Shown: positions 6,702-12,711 of the stretch, one piece after another
Numbering within the stretch: the stretch's first letter is position 1
Layout of the letters: each line of letters opens with the position of its first letter
NCBI GenBank assembly: GCA_934773085.1
Contig: CAKVMU010000017.1
Location: 1 to 14,680, forward strand
Direction: 5' to 3'
From: an uncultured Candidatus Melainabacteria bacterium
Lineage (GTDB): Bacteria; Cyanobacteriota; Vampirovibrionia; Gastranaerophilales; Gastranaerophilaceae
DNA: 14,680 nt
The notes under the pieces: model-generated
Told to the model about the DNA's origin: nothing
The model's input: only the letters and a program-made list of their open reading frames with translations
Databases searched by the model: none
Made by a program: the position numbers and the translations under genes

Positions 6702-7559
6702 ATGAAAGAACTTGATTTTATAAAAATTATTAATAATTTAACAAAATCTCCTTATCTCGGAGATGATTGCGCATATTTAAAAGAAGCCGGTATTGTAGTT
6801 ACGCAGGATAATTTTGTAGAAAATGTCCATTTTAAAACTGACTGGGCAACCCCTTTTCAAATAGGTTATAAAGCTGCTGTTGTAAACATAAGCGATGTTT
6901 TGGCATCCGGAGCTGAGCCCAAATACTTATCAGTGGGTTTGTCTGTTCCTCCAAGTATCGATGATAATTTTATTGAAGAATTCTACAAAGGTATATTAAA
7001 AGGGGCAAACGGTGCGCAAGTTATAGGTGGTGATATTACCGCTTCTGACAAGATTTTTGTTTCAATAGCAGCACTTGGAAGTGCTGCAGGCAGGCGAATA
7101 TCTTCGAGAAAAAATGCAAAGATAGGATTTAAAGTTATCACAAGAGGAAAATATGGGTTAAGTTCTAAGGGATTGCAGGAATTAATAAACGGGAATAAAA
7201 CCAGTGATGCTATCAGAGCTCATTTAGAACCTCATTTAGACGTTTCTTTTTCTAAAGAGATTGCAACGCAAATCGGTACTGATTACGCAATGATGGACAC
7301 CTCAGACGGCTTAGCGGACGCATTGTACAAAATAGCAGAGGTAAGCGGTGTAAAAATTGTTGCACAAAACATTGATGGAATGTTTTGCGCAGAAGATTAT
7401 AATTTGGTGGCTGCCGTTCCTGAAGAATTTTTAGATAAAATCAGTAACTATACAATAATTGGTGATATCGTTGAGTATGACGGATGTTATCTGGAAATCG
7501 ACGGTAAAAAATACAAAAACTACGACGAATTAGGTACTTATAATCATTTTGGAGAATAA
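6702..7559 (+). CDS. thiL: Thiamine-monophosphate kinase (ThiL)
   Basis: Phosphorylates thiamine monophosphate to the cofactor thiamine diphosphate with ATP. The family shares its fold with PurM and SelD. 285 residues, about 40 shorter than E. coli ThiL. ATP and metal motifs are in the ThiL order: GDDCAY (20-25), TQDNFVENVHF (34-44), NISDVLASGAEP (62-73), IGGDIT (108-113) and DTSDGLADAL (199-208). The start has AGGA only two bases upstream, which is tight, but no better start is visible. No other thiamine gene is in the window. It is followed two bases later by ispD, so the two are cotranscribed. Other AIR-synthase-related kinases are less likely, because the TQDNFVE..HF and SDVLASGAEP motifs match ThiL. 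Confidence 0.88.
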   Translation: MKELDFIKIINNLTKSPYLGDDCAYLKEAGIVVTQDNFVENVHFKTDWATPFQIGYKAAVVNISDVLASGAEPKYLSVGLSVPPSIDDNFIEEFYKGILKGANGAQVIGGDITASDKIFVSIAALGSAAGRRISSRKNAKIGFKVITRGKYGLSSKGLQELINGNKTSDAIRAHLEPHLDVSFSKEIATQIGTDYAMMDTSDGLADALYKIAEVSGVKIVAQNIDGMFCAEDYNLVAAVPEEFLDKISNYTIIGDIVEYDGCYLEIDGKKYKNYDELGTYNHFGE

Positions 7560-7561
7560 TA

Positions 7562-8212
7562 ATGGCAAAATTTTCATTAATAATAACAGCCGGAGGAACA
7601 TCCTCAAGATACGGAAATAAGAACAAATTGTTAGAATTATTAGATGACAAAACCGTTATAGAGCATACTTTGTCAGCTTTCTTGGAGTTTGATGAAATAA
7701 CGGAAGTGATAATTCCTGTAAACGCTTCTATTAGGGAGGAGTTTGCAACTTTGTTAAAAGACTCAAGAATAAAATTAACGCAAGGTGGCGATACACGTCA
7801 AAAATCCGTAGCAAATGCATTGAAAGAAGTTACTAACGATTATGTAATCATTCATGATGGTGCCAGACCGCTTATAGGACGTGGAGTTATAGCGCAGGTA
7901 ATGGACATGGTTCTTTTAAAAGATGCTGTTTCAGTAATGACAAAAACTACTGATACAATAAAAGAAGTCGATGAAGATGGTAAAATAATCCGAACAATAG
8001 ACCGTGCTAAGTTATACAATACTCAAACTCCGCAAGGGTTTAAGACTTCAGTAATAAAACAAGCACATGAGAAATTGAGAGACCAAAATTTTACTGATGA
8101 TTCTTCTATGCTGGAAGAATTGGGAATTCCAGTTTACATCGTTATTGGCAGCTATACTAATATTAAAATTACGACAAAAAGTGATTTAGATTTTGCTAAA
8201 CTTTATATATAG
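7562..8212 (+). CDS. ispD: 2-C-methyl-D-erythritol 4-phosphate cytidylyltransferase (IspD)
   Basis: Third step of the MEP isoprenoid pathway: MEP plus CTP gives CDP-methylerythritol. 216 residues. The glycine-rich CTP-binding loop is TAGGTSSRYG (9-18), with a lysine at 22. Further family motifs are GGDTRQKSV (75-83), HDGARP (98-103), TPQGF (156-160), FTDDSSMLE, and NIKITTKSDL near the end. The ATG follows the thiL stop by two bases and has GGAG about eight bases upstream, so translation is coupled to thiL. ispC, the preceding pathway step but one, lies at 11587-12711, not in the same operon. It is not fused to IspF. Confidence 0.96.
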   Translation: MAKFSLIITAGGTSSRYGNKNKLLELLDDKTVIEHTLSAFLEFDEITEVIIPVNASIREEFATLLKDSRIKLTQGGDTRQKSVANALKEVTNDYVIIHDGARPLIGRGVIAQVMDMVLLKDAVSVMTKTTDTIKEVDEDGKIIRTIDRAKLYNTQTPQGFKTSVIKQAHEKLRDQNFTDDSSMLEELGIPVYIVIGSYTNIKITTKSDLDFAKLYI

Positions 8213-8258
8213 AATACTGTTTTAAATATTAAGTTTAACGTTTGGTCGTGAATCTTTA

Positions 8259-8270
8259 TCTTACGTAAGA
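8259..8270. promoter_or_regulatory. 12-base perfect palindrome, possible regulator site
   Basis: TCTTACGTAAGA is a perfect palindrome with no loop, in the 150-base gap between ispD and the repeat protein. It lacks a T tract after a real hairpin, so it is not a terminator. A dimeric repressor or activator site is possible, but it is a single occurrence. Confidence 0.25.
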
Positions 8271-8363
8271 CTTTTCGGGTATTTATAGAAAAAAATATAT
8301 AAATATAACGTTGAATAGTTTGAGATAATAAATACTTTTATAGTGGTATCATCCGGTGCTACT

Positions 8364-9245
8364 ATGAAAAAAATATTCGTATACATATCCATATTTCTTT
8401 ATCTCTTCTCATATCTACCAACTGAGAGTTTTGCTGCCTCAGCTACACAGAATGCCGAGATTTCCAAGATAGAAAACGATTTGTACGGCTTTGACTATAT
8501 AAATGATGAGCTGCAGAATCGTGTAACAAGATTGGAAAAAACAGTTTACGGCAAGAGCATGAGCGGAGATTTGAAAACAAGAATCAAACGGTTGGCTTCT
8601 GATATAACTGCAGAACAAATAGGGCTGGAAATTTCACCTGTAGAGGATACATTTATTGAAGAAGAGACTGTAAAAGCTGATAATACGGTAAATTACCCAA
8701 TCGTTGATGAAATTGAGATGAAATTATTTAATCAAACTTATAAAAACAGAGATTTCCATACAAGAATTGTAACGATTGAAAGAAAGTTGTTTGGTAAAAT
8801 ATATGATGTTGAAGACTATTCAACCAGAATGGACAGAATTAAGGCTGAGGTAATGCCAAACGCTTTAGCAAAAAATAATAGAGATAATTATGATGATAAT
8901 GCAATAACTTCATCAGATTTAAGCGGATTGAATTCAGGTTTCTTCTCAAGGCGCCCATATGGACAGAAAAATTATACACGACCTTATGCAAATTATGGCG
9001 ATTATTCAACAAATGAAATGCCAACACCTGAAAACCTTAATGACGAGTTGGCTCAACTTGAGTATGATACTTTTGGAACAGAGTTTTCAAATGAAGATAC
9101 AAAAACCAGAATTAAGCGTTTAAATAGTGTTAATAAAGCTAAAAAATCTTCTAGAAAATATGATTCACAAAAATTCCAACAAAGGATGTCAACTGCGATG
9201 GAAATTGGAGCAATGATACTAATGATTCTGGCTATGGTTCTATAA
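8364..9245 (+). CDS. Exported repeat protein with C-terminal membrane segment, function unknown
   Basis: 293 residues from the ATG at 8364. This start is preferred over a GTG at 8343 because it gives a clean signal peptide: MKK, a hydrophobic run to about 18, and a likely cleavage near FAASA (23-27). The mature protein has five copies of a 21-residue unit with the pattern [IL]E-x-x-[LVT]-[YF]-G-x-x-[YMF]...R[IV]xx[LI], at about 36-56, 57-77, 117-137, 138-158 and 222-243. Between units 4 and 5 there is a low-complexity Asn/Asp/Tyr stretch. Residues 280-293 are hydrophobic and may anchor the C-terminus. Similar LE..VFG repeats occur, as I recall, in cyanobacterial and Melainabacterial envelope proteins. 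The function is unknown. It probably has its own promoter and ends at the hairpin at 9256-9281. The ribosome site is weak (GGTG, 5 bases upstream). Confidence 0.85.
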   Translation: MKKIFVYISIFLYLFSYLPTESFAASATQNAEISKIENDLYGFDYINDELQNRVTRLEKTVYGKSMSGDLKTRIKRLASDITAEQIGLEISPVEDTFIEEETVKADNTVNYPIVDEIEMKLFNQTYKNRDFHTRIVTIERKLFGKIYDVEDYSTRMDRIKAEVMPNALAKNNRDNYDDNAITSSDLSGLNSGFFSRRPYGQKNYTRPYANYGDYSTNEMPTPENLNDELAQLEYDTFGTEFSNEDTKTRIKRLNSVNKAKKSSRKYDSQKFQQRMSTAMEIGAMILMILAMVL

Positions 9246-9250
9246 TATAA

Positions 9251-9290
9251 AAAAAACATCCGCCTTTTTGGGGGCGGATGTCTTGTTTTA
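9251..9290. terminator. Bidirectional terminator between convergent genes
   Basis: A 9-bp stem ACATCCGCC/GGCGGATGT (9256-9264 and 9273-9281) sits between the stops of the 8364-9245 gene (plus) and the 9306-10091 gene (minus). It has an A run before it and a T-rich tract after it, so it can serve both strands. Confidence 0.75.
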
Positions 9291-9305
9291 TAATGATTAT
9301 AATTA

Positions 9306-10091
9306 TTAACCGAGACCGAATTTCGGAGCTGAGTTTTGAGCTTCCTGAGAAACAAGTTGGTCGTAAGATTGAATTTGTGCGTTGATTCTTTGAAGTCTTG
9401 TTTCTGCTTGAGTCTTTTCGAGTTCCATCATTGTTTCTTCGTAATTTAATGGTTCAAGAACTGCATCTTGTTCAGCTTCAAGTTGTGCCTTTTGAGCTTC
9501 AAGCCAGATTGAAACGTTGTTGCCATAATTACGAGTTGCTTCTTGTGTCCACATCTGAGCTTGTTGCTGTTGGAACTGACCTTGTTGTACATATGTCATA
9601 AAGGCTTGTACTTGTTCAGGTGACCAGTTTTCATATTGATTTTGTAGATACTTGCCTTCATTATCAGGGTCAGCTTTTGGAATAAATCTGCCGTTTTGTT
9701 GATATTCAGCCATCATTTTTTGAACATCGCTCTTATCCATAGGCTCAAGACTTTGTTCATCTCCATTAGCATCTTTATATTTATATCCGCCTTGAAGCAG
9801 CATATTACCGGCGATATTTGCGACAAAACCATTAAGTCCTGTATAACTATATGGGTTAACACTGTTAGTACCCAAACCAGACATATTTTGGAACACAACA
9901 GTTGCTTGACTCTGCATCATCTTAGCTTGTGATTCTAATTGTGAGAACAAGCTTGTATATCTTTTTTGAGCACGTTCAATTTGCTTAGTGATACGTTCAA
10001 CCTTACTTGTGTATTTTGTAAGGTCGAGAGTAAGCTGGTTCTTTTCACGAACCAATCTCAATTTTTGATACATAGCTAATAACATTGCCAT
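9306..10091 (-). CDS. Coiled-coil, Gln-rich protein of unknown function, no signal peptide
   Basis: 261 residues and no recognised family. About 5-65 and 195-250 are long charged helices with heptad-like spacing. Between them lies a Gly/Asn/Tyr segment (about 70-105) with SGLG and GLNGFVANIAG, then a Gln-rich stretch (QGQFQQQQAQ, about 170-180). There is no signal peptide or membrane segment. The plan of coiled ends around a variable middle is shared with the 1860-3080 protein, though the sequences are not obviously homologous. The ATG has GAGG 11 bases upstream; a second ATG two codons later is too far from it. It is a single-gene unit, with a terminator behind it and the HLR1-like site in front. 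A role as a secreted or structural protein is inference. Confidence 0.82.
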   Translation of the reverse strand: MAMLLAMYQKLRLVREKNQLTLDLTKYTSKVERITKQIERAQKRYTSLFSQLESQAKMMQSQATVVFQNMSGLGTNSVNPYSYTGLNGFVANIAGNMLLQGGYKYKDANGDEQSLEPMDKSDVQKMMAEYQQNGRFIPKADPDNEGKYLQNQYENWSPEQVQAFMTYVQQGQFQQQQAQMWTQEATRNYGNNVSIWLEAQKAQLEAEQDAVLEPLNYEETMMELEKTQAETRLQRINAQIQSYDQLVSQEAQNSAPKFGLG

Positions 10092-10170
10092 TGTTTTGCT
10101 TACCTCGTATACTTTTTGTACTCTTATATATATTAAGTATATTTGAATTCGTTAATTGCACGTTTAAAGG

Positions 10171-10202
10171 TATTTTGTTACAAAACTTTACATTGTTATA
10201 AA
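10171..10202 (-). promoter_or_regulatory. HLR1-like direct-repeat operator between two divergent genes
   Basis: Plus strand: GTTACAAA (10177-10184), AC, TTTACATT (10187-10194). This fits all 16 specified positions of the cyanobacterial HLR1 consensus bound by RpaB. A GTTATAAA follows directly at 10195-10202. The edge at 10171 is 80 bases before the ATG of the minus-strand coiled-coil gene; possible -10 hexamers (TATACT, TATATA) lie between. The site could also act on the plus-strand TOPRIM gene, whose predicted start point is about 90 bases away. Confidence 0.65.
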
Positions 10203-10247
10203 CCCGTGAAACCATGCAACAGAGCATGATTCCCATATGATAAGCAT

Positions 10248-10276
10248 TTGATTAATTTTGAAAATGATTATAAAAT
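10248..10276 (+). promoter_or_regulatory. Predicted promoter of the TOPRIM gene, nearly leaderless
   Basis: -35 TTGATT (10248-10253, 4/6), 17-base spacer, -10 TAAAAT (10271-10276, 5/6). The start point would be at about 10283, two bases before the ATG at 10285. No Shine-Dalgarno sequence is present before that ATG, in agreement with a leaderless transcript. Confidence 0.55.
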
Positions 10277-10284
10277 AGTTACAG

Positions 10285-11280
10285 ATGAAGTATAAAAAGT
10301 TAACAAATGAACAAATTATAATATCTCTTGACCGACTTACAAGGTTTAAGAATACAAAAGATAAATACTTACGTGTGTTTATAGACATTCTCAACTCTAA
10401 TATGCTTGAACCAAAGTATAAGAAACACGAGTTGGAGTCGCTGAATGTCAGTATTATTTTAGAATATGTAACAGAAATATTTAACGGTTCCGTTTCACAT
10501 GAGCAAGATTCAGATTATACAATCAACAGTTTGCTTAAAGAATATGAAAATTCAGTGTTTGTAAATGATACTGATACTCAAATATTATTAGATAATAAAA
10601 TTGACTATTCTAATGCGATAAAATTGATACCGAACGATTGTGTGATAAATCTAAAATGGCTAAAAAGCCTAAGTACAGGGCATAATAGAGCTGATATAAG
10701 AAAAGCTCATCTTTTAAAGTTTCCTATTGAAAAGATTATCTTAGTGGAAGGTATAACAGAAGAAACGCTCTTACCGGCATTTTCAAGGTTCTTGGGGTTT
10801 GATTTTTATGCTGAAGGGATTCAAATTATTGCATCTGGCGGTAAAAATCAAGTCGTAAAAATGTATTATGAACTCATTGATGAGGTCAAAATCCCGATAT
10901 TTGTACTTTTAGACAAGGATGCGGAAGAAAATATTCGGCAGATACAGCCTAAATTGAGAGCCATTGATAAAATTCACCTTGTATCATGCGGTGAGTTTGA
11001 AGACCTGCTCCCCAAATCACTAATAGTAAAAACAGTAAATTCTCATTTTGAGAACTTTTTGACAATTACTGAAGATGATTTAAATTTACCTCTTCCTACT
11101 GCTAAGGTGCTTGAAGAACTCTTTAGAACAAAAGGTTTGCATGAGTTCAAAAAAGCAGAATTCGCAAAATTGGTAAGGGAGAATATCTCTGAAAATGCAG
11201 ATATTTCAGGAGAAATAGCTCAAATCATCAAAGAAATATCTTTGAAAAACAAATCACTTGACACTCAAATATGTTCTTGA
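10285..11280 (+). CDS. Stand-alone TOPRIM-domain protein, OLD-nuclease-like
   Basis: 331 residues. The N-terminal half (1-145) is mainly helical and unrecognised. A TOPRIM domain spans about 150-245, with ILVEGITEE (152-160, catalytic-type Glu155), FVLLDKDAEE (206-215, the DxD pair Asp210 and Asp212) and GEFEDLLP (236-243). These resemble the TOPRIM part of OLD-family nucleases, which bind magnesium and cleave DNA. However, there is no Walker A ATPase, which OLD and GajA proteins carry in the same chain, and no helicase partner next door. The function may be DNA or RNA cleavage, but this is inference. The gene is alone, between a divergent coiled-coil gene and tRNA-Lys. It lacks a ribosome site and appears nearly leaderless. 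Confidence 0.85.
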   Translation: MKYKKLTNEQIIISLDRLTRFKNTKDKYLRVFIDILNSNMLEPKYKKHELESLNVSIILEYVTEIFNGSVSHEQDSDYTINSLLKEYENSVFVNDTDTQILLDNKIDYSNAIKLIPNDCVINLKWLKSLSTGHNRADIRKAHLLKFPIEKIILVEGITEETLLPAFSRFLGFDFYAEGIQIIASGGKNQVVKMYYELIDEVKIPIFVLLDKDAEENIRQIQPKLRAIDKIHLVSCGEFEDLLPKSLIVKTVNSHFENFLTITEDDLNLPLPTAKVLEELFRTKGLHEFKKAEFAKLVRENISENADISGEIAQIIKEISLKNKSLDTQICS

Positions 11281-11345
11281 TATCATAACTCTTGTGGTTG
11301 TTCTGACCACGATAGCCGGAATCGGTAAATAGTAAAATAATATTT

Positions 11346-11418
11346 GCGCTTGTAGCTCAGCAGGTAGAGCACTCCCCTTTTAAGGGATAGGTCGCGCGTT
11401 CGAATCGCGCCAAGCGCA
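11346..11418 (+). tRNA. tRNA-Lys, anticodon UUU
   Basis: 73 bases fold completely. Acceptor stem GCGCTTG/CAAGCGC, D arm GCTC/GAGC with AGCAGGTA loop, and anticodon loop CTTTTAA giving UUU at 34-36. The T arm is GCGCG/CGCGC with loop TTCGAAT, and the discriminator base is A. The top anticodon-stem pair (27-43) is a C-T mismatch. CCA is not encoded. A T-rich tract follows immediately and may terminate it. Confidence 0.96.
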
Positions 11419-11454
11419 AATTTTTTTGTCTTTTTTTTAAGCGCAGGCATTATT

Positions 11455-11526
11455 TTATCTCACCAGCTAGAGAGTCCCCTGTTTAGAGGGATAGGACGTG
11501 CGTTTACACGAATCGTACCAAGCGCA
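11455..11526 (+). pseudogene. Decayed tandem copy of tRNA-Lys
   Basis: This stretch aligns with the intact tRNA from the D arm to the 3' end, and the last part is identical (CCAAGCGCAAATTTTTT). The 5' acceptor strand is lost. The anticodon loop has gained two bases, so TTT is no longer correctly presented, and the T loop has a four-base insertion (TACA). The T stem GTGCG/CGTAC can still pair through a wobble. It cannot work as a normal tRNA. It is probably a tandem duplication in decay; the shared 3' end also resembles an integrase attachment site, but only about 108 bases separate the copies. Confidence 0.8.
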
Positions 11527-11574
11527 AATTTTTTGTGTTTTTCCCTAAGCTTATTATCAAAATTAATTTTGTAA

Positions 11575-11580
11575 TATAAT
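11575..11580 (+). promoter_or_regulatory. Perfect -10 hexamer directly before ispC
   Basis: TATAAT ends six bases before the ispC ATG, placing transcription start at or within a base of the A of the start codon. The -35 region is weak (TTATCA with a 15-base spacer). No ribosome site at usable distance precedes the ATG, so the mRNA is probably leaderless. Confidence 0.55.
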
Positions 11581-11586
11581 AGAGTT

Positions 11587-12711
11587 ATGAAAAGAAGAAT
11601 TAGTATACTCGGCTCTACCGGATCAATCGGCAGACAAGCTTTGGAAGTAATAGAGAAGCTTAATGATAAATTTGAAATAGTTGCATTAGCAGCGGGTAAT
11701 AACACTGCATTATTAAATAAGCAGATTGAAAAATTTAAACCAAAATATGCTTATGCAGCGAATATAGACGAAATAGTGGGTGCAGAACCAATAACCTTAG
11801 AAGAAATTTGTTCTGATACGTCAAACGATATTATTTTGGTTGCTGTATCAGGAAAAATTGGTTTAAAACCAACCATAACAGCAATAAATCACGGAATTGA
11901 TATCGCTCTTGCGAATAAAGAAACTCTGGTTATGGCGGGTGATATTGTTATGCCTCTTGCTAAGTCAAAAGGTGTAAAAATTGTTCCTGTAGACAGTGAA
12001 CATTGTGCAATTCACCAATGCATAAAAGATATTGCGCAAGTTGAAAATCTTATAATTACTGCTTCAGGCGGACCTTTCCTTCATAAATCAATTGAAGATA
12101 TGAAAAATGCCACTGTCTCAGAAGCTCTGGCTCATCCAAGATGGAACATGGGAAGAAAAATTACCGTTGACAGTGCAACTCTTATGAATAAAGGCTTAGA
12201 AGTAATTGAAGCACACCACCTCTTTGGTATGGATTATGACAAAATTAATGTTGTGGTCCACCCGCAAAGTATTGTACACTCAGCCATTGAATATGTGGAC
12301 GGCAGTGTGATTGCACAACTTGGGCTTCCGAGCATGCATATCCCGATTCAATACGCAATAACTTACCCAGAGCGATTTGAAGGTATAAAATCACACAGTT
12401 TTAGTTTCGCTCAAATAGCAAGGCTTGATTTTGAAGAACCGGATTGGGATAAATTTAAAGCCTTAAAAATTGCCTATAATGCAGGAAAAGCTGGGGGCTC
12501 AGTTCCTGTTTGTATGAACGCAGCCAACGAAGAGGCCGTTTTCGCATTTTTAGAAGGTAGAATTAAGCTGTTTGATATTATTGACACGGTTGAAAAAATG
12601 TTAGATAAACATACAGCCTCTTATAATCTTTCTATTGACGAAATATTTGCAATAGATAAGGAAGTTCGTATTAAGACAAAAGAGTCTTTTAAAGACTTAC
12701 ACAACGCTTAA
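11587..12711 (+). CDS. ispC: 1-deoxy-D-xylulose 5-phosphate reductoisomerase (IspC/Dxr)
   Basis: Converts DXP to MEP with NADPH; first committed step of the MEP pathway. 374 residues, slightly shorter than the usual ~400. The NADPH-binding GSTGSIG is at 9-15 and LANKETLVMAG at 108-118. The metal-binding PVDSEH (134-139) supplies Asp136 and Glu138. TASGGPF is at 148-154 and the flexible-loop HPRWNMG at 173-179. DSATLMNKGLE (185-195) holds the third ligand, Glu195. MNAANEEAVFAFL lies in the C-terminal domain. The ATG follows TATAAT by six bases. The stop overlaps the convergent bioF by 15 bases. With ispD in the same window, the MEP route is well supported for this organism. Confidence 0.97.
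   Translation: MKRRISILGSTGSIGRQALEVIEKLNDKFEIVALAAGNNTALLNKQIEKFKPKYAYAANIDEIVGAEPITLEEICSDTSNDIILVAVSGKIGLKPTITAINHGIDIALANKETLVMAGDIVMPLAKSKGVKIVPVDSEHCAIHQCIKDIAQVENLIITASGGPFLHKSIEDMKNATVSEALAHPRWNMGRKITVDSATLMNKGLEVIEAHHLFGMDYDKINVVVHPQSIVHSAIEYVDGSVIAQLGLPSMHIPIQYAITYPERFEGIKSHSFSFAQIARLDFEEPDWDKFKALKIAYNAGKAGGSVPVCMNAANEEAVFAFLEGRIKLFDIIDTVEKMLDKHTASYNLSIDEIFAIDKEVRIKTKESFKDLHNA

Noticed and set aside
8343..8363. GTG start seven codons upstream for the repeat protein
   Set aside because: It would put MVSSGAT before the signal peptide, with no ribosome site at usable distance. The ATG at 8364 gives a standard Lys-Lys signal peptide.
10213..10228. CATGC/GCATG hairpin in the 10092-10284 gap
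   Set aside because: A 5-bp stem with a 6-base loop and no T tract; common by chance in AT-rich DNA and not tied to any start or stop.
10285..11280. Gabija- or OLD-type defence system
   Set aside because: The TOPRIM motifs fit, but there is no ATPase domain in the chain and no UvrD-like helicase, reverse transcriptase or other partner beside it. The neighbours are a tRNA and a coiled-coil gene.
11346..11528. Prophage or integrative element bounded by tRNA att sites
   Set aside because: Only about 108 bases separate the shared 3' ends and no integrase is present, so the pair is better read as a tandem duplication in decay.
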